Shown here: positions 20,216-32,926 of the stretch, piece after piece | How positions within the stretch are numbered: the first letter of the stretch is position 1 | Layout of the letters: every line of letters begins with the position of its first letter | Assembly (NCBI GenBank): GCA_036172665.1 | Contig: CM069878.1 | Location: forward strand, 22,144,501 to 22,208,500 | Source of the DNA: Prosopocoilus inquinatus | Taxonomy: Eukaryota > Arthropoda > Insecta > Coleoptera > Lucanidae | Direction: 5' to 3' | DNA: 64,000 nucleotides | Position numbers and translations under genes: made by a program | The notes under the pieces: generated by a model | Told to the model about the DNA's origin: nothing | What the model saw: only the letters and a program-made list of their open reading frames with translations | Databases searched by the model: none

Positions 20216-21208
20216 TTATGTGAAATTTTACTCCGAACACTCACAAATGAATAATAATCGCATCTACCAACATCACAGTTGAAATTGCAATTCAATGTAC
20301 TCATTAGCATAATTTTGATTCCAGGATGAGATAGATCTAATTTAACCCACTAGTAACCAATCTAACTGGACTTTCGTTAGGCATTATAAACAGCGTAACC
20401 ATGAACTATAATTGGTGGTTTAAACGAATGATTTATCAGCATTAGCATTTGTCACAGAGTATGACGTAAGAAAGACATTAAAATTCTGTTGCGTGGCTGA
20501 ATATTTGAGCACCTTTTCGTACCAGGCCTCTCATTTTGAGCTGAGACAAAGGCAACTCAACCAAGGCATGAAGTCGAGGACTACAAAGAACGTCATTTAT
20601 TTCACGCCAAACATACATATGTGTATTTTGCCCACGCTATTGCGCGTAATGATGAGGCAAATTCGAGACGTATTTAACGGACAATGCAGTTTCAGTTTTA
20701 ATGATGCGCAGGAAACCTGTTACACGCCGGATGATGATGATGCATCGAGTAGGATTAACGATGAATTCTAGAAAAGTACTAGGTTTCCATTGCTCGCTGA
20801 GGACAGAGAATAAAAATAGAATCCTAATTTATTCGCCAATCAGCATAAAAGGTACTTTGCTGGTTTCCACAGTCTAAAAAGATACTTGTGTTACCAATGC
20901 AAAAAATAATCTAGAATGATAAAATGTTTGCTAATATATATCTTGACCATGACCCTAAATTGTTTCTTTTTAATCCTTGATTCAGACATTCTTAATTACA
21001 TCGAAACCGTTCGAGGCGACAAACGTTCACTTCTCGAGCTGGTAACTCATGCTTAATTACGATTTTTTAATTAAAGATAACCAGGAGAGATAACGGCAGT
21101 AATACATTAATTAGAACCTCATATAAATTAGATAAGAATGGATGTTACACAGTAATCACGGCGTTGTTCTTCTAACTTCTAGAACGGTCAACCTATCCCT
21201 TCTTAGTC
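20216..21208. other. Gene-free stretch
   Basis: A 92-codon open frame (20493-20771) has no recognisable motif. Around 21000-21130 several GATA and TAAT words cluster. No repeats seen. Confidence 0.4.
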
Positions 21209-21342
21209 TTAGGGCCGGTTTTTCAATCACAAGTTAACTTTAATCTTCAGTTTATTGCCATGGAGACAATTGTCTTTCCACCTGTTACCACGGAAATAAA
21301 CCGAGAGTTAGGGTTAACCTGTGATTGAAAAACAGGGCCTTA
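21209..21342. mobile_element. MITE family C, copy 1
   Basis: Ends TTAGGGCCGGTTTTTCAATC and GTGATTGAAAAACAGGGCCT are inverted. About 134 bp with a GATAACA-poor, T-rich centre. Relatives lie at 29129, 53408, 63311 and 63701. Confidence 0.85.
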
Positions 21343-22584
21343 GGATGGCATTTATTCAAAAGCCGAAGAAATACAATGGATGAAAATGGGACTCACCAAA
21401 AAACACAAGGAAGCTCACATATTTTCTTTTAAATTAGCAAAGACGTCAGTTAATGTTAAAGTTCACTCCGGATTTAATGGGAGCATTATATGGCTGCCAA
21501 ATTTTCGTTTAACGCTCCAGTTTATTACACTTGCTGCCGATATTAAATTTGAGAAAGACAACTGGCAAGGATTTCAAAACGCTAATCCTCCGCCAGTTAT
21601 CTCGCAGAAAGATCGCACGAACTTTCACGTGCTTACGATGTTAAACATTATAATGTTAATCTAGTGCTACTTAACGACACCGTGACGTAAACCGCCAGAA
21701 ATTTTTACAAACAATAAACTAAAATTAGAATTTCGTTGGTTGCGATGCAAAAAAAAAACACAGAGCTGAATTAATTGCATAACAGAAAACGAAATAAGAG
21801 TATGTTTTTCCAGAATAGGATGCTTCCTTTATGTAGTGATCAAAACGTGAAATATTAAAAATATTGTAAAGATAATTCACTGAAAATATTGTAAATTTTT
21901 CATATTGTCTAGCAAAGACTTCAAAGACATGTATGAAGAAAAAACCTTATAGGTATTACGCCTATGTTCAAAAGATGTTACCCATATTTTTTTTTTGTTT
22001 ACAATTTAGAATTTACTTCCCTAAATTTTGTTTTTCTTAAACTTTCGTTGCTGCAAAAATTATTATTATTAAGATTACAAAGAAATGAATTGGTAATACG
22101 AACGATGGAACAAAACAGGGAAAAATGTGACAGCAAAATAAAAACAAGATAATTCCAACGAAAAATAAGAAAAGGATTTCCAAAAGTAAGAGAAATTTAA
22201 AGATTTTAGGGTGGAAATGAATGAGATTTAATGACGAAGAAAATGTACAATCCACTAACAATAGACCATTATAACCGAATGTTCCATCATAATAGAAATG
22301 AAAACAAATTTTAAAATCGTAGTTAAGCCATCCCGAACTGCGGGAAATATCCTACATCATCTTTCCGAATTCTTCCTCTTTTATTTTGAGCATAGGCCCA
22401 GTAATTAGAAAATTATTAGCTCTTTTCTGCAGAAACCAGATAACTAGGATGTGATGAAACCCACAATTCTTCTTCCTTTTAACCGAGCATTTTACAAGTA
22501 TTTCGACCTTGAAAATAGTTCGTTATAACAGTTTCCATTATAAGTGAGTTCATTAGTGCTTCGTATGTATAAAAATAGTGAACA
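21343..22584. other. Gene-free stretch
   Basis: A 94-codon frame at 21380-21664 begins MKMGLTKKHKEAHIFSF but shows no domain; chance is likely. The remainder is AT-rich single-copy sequence. Confidence 0.4.
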
Positions 22585-22735
22585 GTATAAACAGCGACAT
22601 CCTACAATCGCTTTTTGACCTAACATTGCAGTAGAATAGACAAAGTGAAGCCAATTTACTACATAATAAGTCATCCCATACAAGGCGGCCATGTTTGCTG
22701 TCAGAACATAATGAAAGTTAAAAAAAAAAATGATT
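22585..22735 (-). mobile_element. Hammerhead repeat fragment, reversed
   Basis: Matches the non-ribozyme half of the unit (AGCGACATCCTACAATCGCT to GTTTGCTGTCAGAACATAAT) with scattered substitutions. A 178-codon minus-strand open frame (22492-23028) runs through it by chance; the repeat, not a protein, explains the sequence. Confidence 0.75.
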
Positions 22736-24739
22736 CGACCAAGGATAATCGCAATTGCGACATAAAACCTCTTTCTCTGCCAACGATCACTTAAAACTTC
22801 AACTACCAGTGGGACTATAAATTTTCCATATTGGCAACATTGGACAAAAATAAATAAACTTTTAAAAGATAATAATTTTTGAGTGCGGTGTATTAGAAGA
22901 GACAACTTTAAATTTAACTCGTGTTTATAATATGACATTTTTTTGTAGTTTCTACGAAAGTAAGATTCTAACTGACATTTAACCATATTATTATTTTTAA
23001 TTATCAGCAGAAACCGTAATATGCACACTTTACGCGATTTCTTTTCAGTTTCTTCAACAACGATTTAATTCCGCTTAAAATGAACTCAGTTTTCTCTTTA
23101 TTAATTCTCGGTCAATCGAGTTTACTGTCAGATCTTCTAACTGCATTTACATTTTGAGCTTTAAATGAAATCAAGAGACAAACTGAGTTCATCTGAACTG
23201 AAGTTAAATCAGTATTGAAAAATTAAGAGATTCTGAAAAGTGTATAATAATAAATGATAATGATGATTTTGAAAGTTTCTGATTTTTTTTTAATATAACT
23301 ACCCTACCTATTACCGACAGATTTCTCTGAAAATTACAGGGTTTTCATTTTTACATTAGATTCTAGAAAATTCACGTATTTTTTTAAAGAAGTCTGACAG
23401 TTATATTTCGGGAATGTCGACAAAATTTTACATATTTGAAAAGGCATAATAAAACTAATGGTAGATATTCACATGTATGCTGTAAGCGCCAACTCATTTC
23501 AATTGACATCTAACAATAATTGAAGAGAAATTAATTGTATGTAACCACAGAAACCCATCAATCAAACTATACAATATACCGTAACAATCAATTGAAGAGA
23601 ATAAGATTTTTAGGAAGTTATTATACTTGTTATGGACCTAATTATTAAAGTAAGTCTCCCTTCATGTTTTCTAGAAGATTTTAGCGCTTCGTCGACTTCC
23701 AAAATTGTTTTTGCTCTTCTGAATTTTATATTTAGAATATTTTCCAAGAAACATGATAGGATACAAGCAGCAACACTGATTTGTCACGCTCTTTTGCCTT
23801 TACAGAATTAATAAGCATGTCAACTACCAGTTTTTATATTTTTATGGCAGAAATTTAAACTTTAAAATATTTACTCACAGGCACGTAAATCTTTTTAAAA
23901 TATTATATCATTCGAAAACTAAAAACTGATTTCTAGAAATTGCAATGTATTTTCCTAAAAATAACGCATTTTAGCAACAGACGAAAAAACAAAGTATTGA
24001 TATGATCAAATATAATTAGTTCTGTCTATGCACTATAACATTTTCTGCAGTCCAATTCGTTCTAACCGATGTGCTACACAGTTGAAAATAATAACACTGG
24101 CTGGTGTTATTAGCGGCCCACACCCAATTTTTTTGTTAAAATTAACACATTTTCATGTGAAGATGTAAGAATTTTCACACCAATTTTCACACTGGACTGC
24201 AAATCACACCGTTTTTCAACAATGTATAAAAAATCTACTAAAGGTTTGAAAGCTTAAAATAAATTATTTAGATAGTTTTTAAATGACTCTTTTTAAAATA
24301 GGGGCACTTAAGTTAGAACTAACTTTTTAATAACATGGTTAGTGCGAGACGCGTTTAGTTTACTAGTTTTTAGCTTTGAATTACTCATAATGAACCAATA
24401 ATAAATTAATGTTAAACCATTACATAAGCAGCAGGTTTTAATTTCGATTATGATGACCGCACTGATTCTATATTAAAAAGAAAAAACTTTTAGAAAAGTC
24501 CATGGAGAAATCATCTCCTCGCCTCAACAATTAATGTCAAAACCTTATCACTTTTAATAATAGTGAAGGCCTTCTAATTGAAATAAATCAAAATTAACCA
24601 ATGGCAAGAAACTACAAACTAGTGCCAAAGAGCTTCCATCAGTTTTTCTTATTCTAACTAATAAGCAACACAAGCACTTTGGAGTACCAACGTTTTCGTC
24701 AGGTTTTAACAACATTTCCCAATTTCAAACGAAAAGTTC
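22736..24739. other. Gene-free, AT-rich
   Basis: No open frame or repeat that I can support. A small GC-richer patch at 24095-24125 contains nothing recognisable. Confidence 0.45.
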
Positions 24740-26500
24740 TTTACTGGGATTAAGCGAAGTTATCAAGAGCTACAAAGTTATAATTCCATTGCTTTGCTAT
24801 TGCCAGCAATTTTTGAAGATTTCTTCTGCAATTTTCATTGCTGTGGTTTAAACATAACAGAAACAGCGAAACAGTTAGAAGGATCAGGATTTCAGCAACA
24901 TTTATTTAAACAATCTATATTCTCAAAAAAGGAATAGTTTGCAATTTTGGTTGTAAATAAAAGTTACCAAGGATGAATTTCTGATTCCAGATTTATATAG
25001 AGAACAAGAATTTTAAAACTCAGGAGTGCATTTAATTTTCATGTAGCAATAAACTATGCGGATTTAGCAAATAAGTTCCTCGAATCTGTACACTTGATGA
25101 CACTGTTAACACTTATCATTACTTCATTGGGTTCATTGGACAATTTATTCTGACGGTTTCAAGCTAATCAAAAATGCTCTACAATCAAAATTTATGGAAG
25201 TGCAGCAAGAGTGTGGAAGTCTGGCGACAGTATTTAACAGCTATTGGTTTTCAATTTCGTTTCTGATATCAAGGACTATAAAACATTAGTTCACAATTGC
25301 CAGCTACAAAATTTAGAGTTCTCATTCCGTCTATGCTTCCTGCAATTTCAATACAGAAGAGAAATAAAGCAACAATTACAAGTCCCAAAGTTTTTTATTC
25401 AAATATTCTCTATTTTCTTAAAAGTAGTTTTGATTCAAAACGAAACTAATCACTGAAAATTCGTTGTTCTGTTGTAGTAAGTTAGCGGATTTTGGACTGC
25501 TACAGTACGGCTGTTCATCAGCAGTCGGCTGTCTAATATCAAGATTTTTGAGTTTTGATTTTGATTTTTTGATTTTTTTCTTTTTTCTTACCGAGAACTT
25601 TCAAATTGAATTTACAACTTTTACTTTTACAACAATTCTCGGTTAGTACTTTGGTTATGTCTTAATGCAAAACAGAAGCGTCAGCAGGATTTTTGTACCG
25701 TAGGCTTAAAAAAAGGAAAATTTCAGTCAAAAATTAAATCAATGGTGTTTTTTTTATTTTCAAAAAGCTACTTCGTGGTCTTGTCAATAACTTTAAATTT
25801 ACAATTTCTTGCAATTTTCGGTTGGAACTTTGGTTGTTTTAACTCACAATGGAACTACCAGGGTTTCTGTACCGTAGGTTTAAAAAAGTGCAAGTTTATA
25901 ATTTTGATCAAAAATGAAATCAAAGATGGATTATATTTTCATAAGCTAACATTTGATATTGGCAGCAATTTCACAGTTTAAGGTTGTATTTTGAATTGCA
26001 TTATTGCAATTTTCGTTTTGCTCTACAAACATATAATGGAAAAGTGGGAAAACTTTGGCATGCCAGAAAGCTTTCTGCTGGTTTTCGATTTAGTTTCTAA
26101 CAACAAGAATAATGTAATTTTGAATCGTCAAAACATTTTGCTCTTACCAACAACTTTAAAGTTGAACTTCCTGCAATTTTCGGTTGGAACTTAATTAAGT
26201 TGGCAAAGGAAAACAGAAGTGACAATTTTTGAGTCGTCAACATGTTTTGAATGAATGAATTTGGATATGTGTTAATGGAAAACGGAAGCGTCAGAATTTT
26301 TTTACCATTTTGGTCAAAAATGAAATCAACGATGGATTTTATTTTTAAGAATCCACCTTTTCATATTGTCAAGAGTTTTACAATTTAAGGTTGCATTCTC
26401 AATTAGTTTTCGTTTTGTTATAGCTACATATAATGGAAAGGCAGGAAAATTTTGGCATGCAAGAGTGCTTTTTGGTTTTCGATTTGGTTTCTTTCAGAGC
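24740..26500. repeat. Worn tandem repeat, ~370-395-bp period
   Basis: The phrases TGCAATTTTCGGTTGGAACT (25808 and 26170, with a worn copy near 25630) and TTTTCGATTT.GTTTCT following AATGGAAA..GGGAAAA (26036 and 26430) recur at spacings of about 190, 365 and 394 bp. Other shared phrases are TTTTTGTACCGTAGG and AAAATGAAATCAA. This is a degenerate tandem or satellite-like block with partial units. The open frames inside it follow the repeat and are not supported as genes. Confidence 0.6.
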
Positions 26501-27214
26501 AGTGCAATATAAGTAGTTCTGTTTCTAAAAATGATGTTTAGAAAAATTTAAGTTGGAGTGATGTAACCGGATTAGTAATGTATGAAACATCTAAGTACAT
26601 TTTGCCGCAATTACATTTGTTAACGAACACAAACGGTTTGTGGTTTACAAGCAAAATATTTGATCAGGCGAAAAGAAGTGTAACCGGGTGTTTGTTCTTG
26701 GGCAATTCGATTTGAGTGTTTAAAATTTTTGTGAATTGTAAAGGCGACAACGTTCTCTTCGTGTTTACATAAAAAGGTAAAAATAACGTTCACTTATTGG
26801 CAGCGACGACAAACATAGCGCAAATATTTGCAGCGAGAATTTTTAAGTTTGCAAACAGTAAAATAAACACCACTCACATCGTAAAATTCGCAGTGATGAC
26901 TCACAATAAAGAAAACGAACACCACCTTCGAAATCAACGTCAGAAAACGTTGCTGAACCAACAGAGAAAATTCACTTAGGGTGGTGAGTACTTCGACACT
27001 TCAAAAATATCGGGTCCGGTTTATGGAAACGTCACTTTCAATATTAAAACGTCGTCCGTTTGAGTTTTTCTGGTATTTTTCTTTTTATTTGTTTAGTAGC
27101 GAAAATAAGCTATAAAATCGTGCGAAACTTTTCGCAACTAGGAAGAATAATCACGAAAGCTCAACACTTCGCTATGATAAAGAGAGTGGTTCAAGAGGCA
27201 ATGTGCACGCCTCG
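26501..27214. other. Gene-free stretch before GC islet
   Basis: Contains a 60-codon frame (26797-26979) that ends just before GGTGGTGAGTACTT, a 5' splice-like site preceded by an acceptor-like TTGGCAG at 26803. A non-coding exon is possible but unproven. Confidence 0.35.
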
Positions 27215-27420
27215 ATATAAAGACACTGACTGGTTCGAAGCGTCGCGGGCAAGCTAAGCGGTCTGGCGGTAGGCAAGGGACTGCGGATCGCGATCCGGCG
27301 TCGCGAACTCGCCACCGTAGCGGGGCGCAAGCGCACGGAGGGGTGAAGGGTGATTTCCGCGAGTTGCGCAATTCTCCTACCCCAACCGACCCTACTAATT
27401 ACGTAGGGACTGCCAGCTAG
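27215..27420 (+). promoter_or_regulatory. GC-rich islet with TATA-like box
   Basis: TATAAA at 27215-27220 is followed within 30 bp by an abrupt 200-bp GC- and CpG-rich block in an otherwise AT-rich region. This composition fits a promoter plus 5' end of a transcript, or the end of an unrecognised transposon. GGTTCGAAGC at 27232 resembles a Pol III B box, but no matching A box or cloverleaf was found. Open frames of 77 and 83 codons on the minus strand are typical of CpG-rich sequence and are not supported. Confidence 0.3.
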
Positions 27421-27470
27421 CAATGCCGTTGCTTTCTATGCCGCGGTTGGGAAAAATCCGTGACTTTCAT

Positions 27471-27676
27471 AGCATGTCCCATGAAAATGGAAATTTCACT
27501 GAAACATCCCAACACCACCTCCTCCCACCATCTTATAAGGATGGATTCAAGTCTTCATAAATGACTCAACTAAAAGACAATTACGTTCTAACTAAACCAT
27601 ATACTCATTTTACTACAATATAACGAACACGTCCCATGAATATGGGAATTTACATTTCAATACCGCTTCCTCCCAT
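27471..27676. repeat. 155-bp tandem duplication, second copy split
   Basis: GTCCCATGAA...CCTCCCA occurs at 27476 and again at 27631. The second copy is interrupted at CCTCCCAT by the element at 27677-29807 and resumes at 29816 (ATCTCACCAAGGTCAAATCT), matching the continuation of the first copy (ATCTTATAAGGATGGATTCA). Confidence 0.7.
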
Positions 27677-28171
27677 TAATGATTCGCCCACCCGGTTATT
27701 TTAAGAATCGAGTAGACTCGTACTCGTTAAAAAAAAATCGAGTCTGGGACACAAGGCCAGTACTCGAGTCTAGTACTTGAGTCCAGTATTCGAGTTCAGT
27801 ACTCGTGTACAGTACTCGAGTCAAATACTCGAATTAGGAATTCTCTTAGCTTTCGAGTCTCGTAGTTAAGTCTGGAACACGAGTCCAGTGCTCAAGTCCA
27901 ATACTCAACTCCAGTAATGCGAGGAGATGCATATTTTGAAAATCGAGTCACTCATGTGCAAGGAAATTTAAACGTAACTTCGAATCGACCCTAACGCAGA
28001 GGATTTTGTAACACATTTAGAATAAACGCAACACCGCACATTGCAGGCAGGAATAAGTCTTTAGTCCTGCCTGCTATACAGAGTGGTTCCACAACAAACC
28101 CACAATGTGTTAATTTGAAGTTCTTTTTCGCAAAATCCTGAAACAGGTAAATTTTTAATATTAAAAAGGCA

Positions 28172-28198
28172 CATGTTGTATGTGTGTGTGTGTGTGTA
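28172..28198. repeat. (TG)n microsatellite
   Basis: A short TGTG run inside the hAT-like element. The 100-codon minus-strand frame across it is explained by low complexity. Confidence 0.9.
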
Positions 28199-29128
28199 TG
28201 TTGGTGTAAAAATCTATTCCTGATTTGATTTGTCCTTCCAATGTGACCCCACCATGATTTTTTTTTAAATGACAACCCTAACTTTTCTATCAAGATATTG
28301 ATGGTCCTTTATGTGAATTAAATGCTCATATAAAAAATCAGTACCCTTCATAACAATTGTTTGGAAAAAATAATTTTGAAATTAGCCTATGTCTTTAGTC
28401 TTTAGTTCTGCCTGCCATACAGACTGGTGATAGAGTCTCACAACAAGCCCATTATTTGTTTATTTGAAGTTACTTTCTGCAAAATCCTGAAACAGGTAAT
28501 TTTTGATTTTGAAAATGTGTTTGTGTTACCGTAAAAATCTTTTCCTGATCGTCATTTGACTTTCCACTGTGAGGCCACTATGAATTTTAAATTTTTTTTG
28601 TCAATTAAATGCTCATATGAAAAATAGTATATTACATGACAATTTTTTGGAAAAATAATCATTATTAATTTAATAAAATAATTATTATTATTAACGCAAA
28701 TGTTCATATTGTTCCTTATGAACCAATTATCATTGACCTGCACACTTTCTACTGCACAATCAAAACCGTTTCTGGACTGATATTATTGCATTTCTGCACG
28801 AATCTAATGTTTATTTTTTCCAAAAAAATTGTCATGTACCTAAGGTACTAATTATTTTATATCTAACTGGCGTGAAGAAACATCAAAATCTTGATAGAAA
28901 AGTTACGGTTGTCATTTTAAAAAGTTCATGATGACATCATAGTGGAAAGACAAACGACGATCGAGAAAAGATTATTACTGTGCCTTCTTAAAATTAAAAA
29001 TTTACCTGTTTCAAGATTTTGCAGAAAAAAAACTAAATGAACAAATTTTGGGCTTGTTGCGGGACTTTTTAACTCGTCAATTTTTACTAATCTTTCTTTA
29101 CTACCTTTGATGTGTGTTCTAGGATTCT

Positions 29129-29262
29129 AAGGGCCAGTTTTTCAATTGGGGTTTAACTTTAAGCTCCGATTTATTCCTGTGGAAACAATTATCCTTACAA
29201 TTGTTACCATGGGAATAAAACGAAGCTTAAAGTTAAACTGTGATGGAAAAACCGGGCCTTAG
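29129..29262. mobile_element. MITE family C, copy 2 (nested)
   Basis: TAAGGGCCAGTTTTTCAATT at the left and GATGGAAAAACCGGGCCTTA at the right, about 134 bp, lying inside the hAT-like element, so it inserted later than that element. Confidence 0.85.
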
Positions 29263-29880
29263 AAATTGATTTTCCAAAATTTTTGAAAAAGTCCTCTTAG
29301 AATGTTCTAAAAACAAACCTAACGTAAAATTCCTGGTTATTTAGCTAAGAAGCAGTCGATTGTCATTTCAAGTGTTAAACGAAGTTGCACGAGCCTAACG
29401 AAAACTGACTCGATCAATATCAATCAATATCAATATCAATAGGAATTCGTTACTAAAATTGCAATATTTGAATTTGACTTCAAAGTTTAGTCCATTTCGA
29501 AGTGTTCTCGACTCGATTAAGTATTGCTAAGAATCGAATTTCTACGAATCCACGATTTAACTCGTCAAAACACTTTATAAGTAGTGGAGTAAGAAAATAT
29601 TCGATTCCGGTAGTCGAGTAAAAATATAATAGATTCCGGTACTCGAGTAAAAAATACCCGATTCCAGTACTCGACTAAGAAAATACTCATTTCCGGTCTC
29701 GAGTAAGAAAAGACTCGATTTCAGTACTTGAACACTGTACTCAAGTTACTCAAGTACCGTAAATCATCGAGTCCGGTACCGAGTTTACTCGACTCGGTGA
29801 ATCACTACCTCCCACTAATCTCACCAAGGTCAAATCTTCAAGTGACTTAATTAAAAAAACTGACGAGGGTGGAGTGAATA

Positions 29881-30304
29881 GTTTTCGGTGTGACCAAGAA
29901 CACGTAATTTTTGTTGGGTACTTTTATATTCAAAATATTTTAATAACAGGAATGGAAAACACATTTTGGAAAAGCCAATAATATTTTATTCCCTTTGTTT
30001 TTCCAAGTCACATTTTATAATACCACGCCAACTGACTAAATACACAGCATTTCCTTCCCCATTTAGCTAATATCTTACAGAAGGAAATCGAACAGTAATA
30101 ATATTCAAAACTCTAAACTTGTCCTATTGAATCAGAACAATAATTATAAGTGTAATGTTGATCGGGTTTAAGAACACTATAAAAATCAATAAAATATCAT
30201 TCAGCTGACAGTTTAGATTTATTTTGTTACCTTCGTTAGAGCCTGCAAGTTATAAAATTAATATTTTTCTCACTGCAATTTTATCACCAGTGCTGACATC
30301 GTCC
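29881..30304. other. Gene-free; possible Gypsy 3' flank
   Basis: Sits where the 3' untranslated part or LTR of the minus-strand Gypsy relic would be, but no second LTR copy is present in the window to confirm it. Confidence 0.35.
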
Positions 30305-31745
30305 TCAATACGAAATTCCTTTTGAGTTCGTCAATTCCAGAGATTTTGCATTCAAACGTTGAACTCCACGATGTTCTGATTCGTTTAATTCTGGTTGTCC
30401 TCCCTGCACAATTTGATCCAATTTCATCTGATCTAAGTGTCGCATCCAGAATTCACGTGGTCTGCTCATACTGTACGTATAATTCCTTGCCTTCTTTTCC
30501 ACTGTATGGTCCTTCACGATAGTTTCGAACAAACACCATTTGTCCAGCGTCAAGCGATTTCATTTTGGTGTTTGCCAAACCCTCGCACATGCGTTTAATT
30601 CGTTCATCATACTTTTGCTCGCATTCCTTGGCATCTGCTGCGAAAATTCATTGGATGCACCAAATCCAATAGTATTTGACGTGAAAACAACATTTCACTC
30701 GGAGTTCTGTCAATTATGGGATGTAAAGTAATTTGATACTGTACCGAGAGTTTCCATAGACTGTTCTTTGTTCTTTCGCTTTTTTGGCTTTATGCAGACT
30801 TCTCTTGAACGTCTGTACGATTCGTTCTGCCTCCCCGTTGCTTTGAGGACGGGACGGTGCTGTCAGTGTAAGTATAATTGTGTGGGAAATGCAGAATTTC
30901 TCCAACTCCTTCGCTATGAACTATCTCCCATTGTCGCTCACAATTTGTTCGGGAAACGGAAGCCGTAAAAATACGATTCAAAACATCAATCGCTCTATCG
31001 GCTTCTGTACTTCTCATCTCAAAGACACGTAGTCACTTGATTTATGCTGCAATTCTGAGCCCGATCGTAAGCCTGTAAGGTGGTACAGAGCCATTTAAAT
31101 ACATAGACCGTAAATATGTTACGATGGTTATAATAGTGCTCAAAATTGCAGCATTAGCTTCCACAATTCTGAACCACAGGTTGCCCAAAAAAGGTCCACA
31201 AAAGTCAATGTACCACACTCCCTCCGACCTCTCCCACGGGTAAAGTGTCATCTTACGCTCGTTCAGCCCTGCCGATGTCCAACGATCTGACCGTATTTAC
31301 GCTACTCGTCATTCATTGTTCTCGACGCATAAGCATAACTTTCGATTCCTTGCATCGCTGCAAGTCTCCATCACACATCGGAAAATACCAGAAGCCGATG
31401 CTACGTCAAAGAGAAGCCTCATAAACTGGAACAAACCCTTGTGTATAGTCACTGTCACTCACGCGCAGCATTATCCAACGATAGTTGCAGATAAACGTTC
31501 TTCAGGTCGAATTTCGAAAACTTTTGTTCTCCATGCAGTATATTGAACAGTTCCTCTGCCCTTGGCAGCTAAGCTAATCTTCATTTAGCGTCAAATGGAA
31601 TATCATGTTCAGGTCGATACTCAATGTTTTAATCGCTTCTCGACCGCAGAGATTCGATTTACGTTCATCGTAAACAAACACTTTGATTTGAACTTGCTTT
31701 TTCTGTCCTGCTTTGCACAGCAAAAACACTTCCTGTAAAAGTCAC
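30305..31745 (-). pseudogene. Gypsy-type LTR retrotransposon pol remnant
   Basis: Read on the minus strand, pol motifs appear in the normal order but with deletions. At 31700-31610 is the protease-to-RT linker (ERKSNLCGREAIKTL, cf. LfGRdwL). At about 31532-31470 is the first RT palm motif (FSKFDLKNVYLQLSLDN). The rest of RT and RNase H is missing. From about 31250 comes integrase: PWERSEGVWYIDFCGPF (first catalytic D), STEADRAIDVLNRIF, VSDNG (second D, 30928-30939), PSRPQSNGEAER (catalytic E), then a C-terminal tail ending near 30305 (RPREFWMRHLDQMK). Stop codons (for example TAG at 30921-30923) and frameshifts make it dead. The integrase D, D and E are all still legible. Close to K02A2.6-like Gypsy integrases common in insects. 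Confidence 0.8.
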
Positions 31746-32926
31746 TTTTTTTTGACACCAATAAATATTGGTTTTTAAGAAAAATATGTTTGTTTTTCGA
31801 AAGAAGAATATTTTGTTACATCATCAAGATATTAGAAATCAAATTTTATTCATCTTTCCCTTTCATCTCCAATTTAGATATTTATGAATTATTTCTCGTT
31901 TCTCCACGGGACCCACTGTCAATATTCCAAATAAAAAAGCTCAAGCAGAGAATAACTAATAAAATGCATCCAACAATCAGAAATCCCAAATTTTAAGTAT
32001 GTACCTTCGAAGCGGCCTTAAAAATGAATGTCATTCAATTAATTAAGAAATTAGTCCTTCATCATTTATGACTGAAATTAAAATATTAATGAGCAATATA
32101 AATTGACACATTTCCCGGAATTCTTAAGCCTCAACTAAATCTTTATTTTTCAGATCTGTTAATAAATACTTCAAAGATCGCGTACTTAAAGACTAGAGAA
32201 GTTCACTTTTTAAGAACACGAGCTGATTTAGAAACTAAATTTAAATAATGGATCACAATAAGGTAATAATACTGATTGGGAGAGAGAGAACACAAGGCAC
32301 AGACAGCAAAATGGTCACGTACACTGTAATCAATCACAATTAACTAATATTATGACAAGTTTGTCGAAAGCGTAATATCAGTTACACACCAGTAGATGAC
32401 CATATGACAAACACTTTCATTTGTCTGATTAACAGTGATTTATGCATATAACACACGAAATTACCGTGGTTTCAATAAATTATAAAACAAACTTTACAAC
32501 TTCCATCGGCTTCAAGACTCAATGCGGAAAAGTAAATGAAATTACAAATCGGAAAATGAAAACACATTAAAAAATATACATAAATTAGAGCAAACTTTTG
32601 AGAAACAGATAATAAAATTAAAAAGCTAACGAACTGCTTATCTATATTATAAAACGCGTTAAGACTAAAAAGCATTTAATATAAGTTCAAAGAATTTGCT
32701 TGCGTCATCAGTCGACTAAGCTTTCACATTAGTCTATGTAAGTCTATTTATTGTAATAATAATAATGCATTTATTGTCATTGTTCTCACACGAGACGTAA
32801 GACGTTGTCAAGAATTACATAGATATTGTTAAAAATACATTAAGAGTACAGGCAAATTGTATAAAACATCACATAAAGTCACATATTCCCAAATTAGTCA
32901 CAGCAGGAACAGATTACATATTCTGA
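31746..32926. other. Gene-free; 3' untranslated part of the non-LTR relic at its right end
   Basis: No frame is recognised. The right portion (about 32690-32926) follows the stop codon of the minus-strand reverse transcriptase relic and includes a trinucleotide (ATA/TAA) tract near 32755, likely its 3' untranslated region. Confidence 0.4.

Larger units (their letters stand above)
27677..29807. mobile_element. hAT-like non-autonomous element, 2.13 kb
   Basis: Terminal inverted repeats TAATGATTCGCC and TAGTGATTCACC (right end read on the minus strand) are flanked by 8-bp duplications CCTCCCAT/CCTCCCAC, both hallmarks of hAT elements. Subterminal zones at 27700-27920 and 29500-29800 are packed with variants of ACTCGAGT and CGAGTCCAGTACTCGAGT, as expected of transposase-binding sites. 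The interior (28040-29100) has two direct and one inverted copy of a ~250-bp segment (CAAAATCCTGAAACAGGTAA at 28131 and 28480, reversed near 29010) and a nested MITE. No transposase frame exists. Confidence 0.75.

Noticed and set aside
22492..23028. 178-codon minus-strand open frame
   Set aside because: It runs through a hammerhead-repeat fragment and AT-rich flank; no domain, no codon bias, no splice context.
27225..27245. Possible tRNA or SINE (GGTTCGAAGC B-box-like)
   Set aside because: No A box at the expected distance and no cloverleaf could be drawn.
27138..27423. Arginine- and proline-rich frames in the GC islet
   Set aside because: CpG-rich sequence yields such frames on both strands; no similarity is recognised.
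28172..28293. 100-codon minus-strand frame over the TG tract
   Set aside because: The His-Thr run is simply the microsatellite translated.
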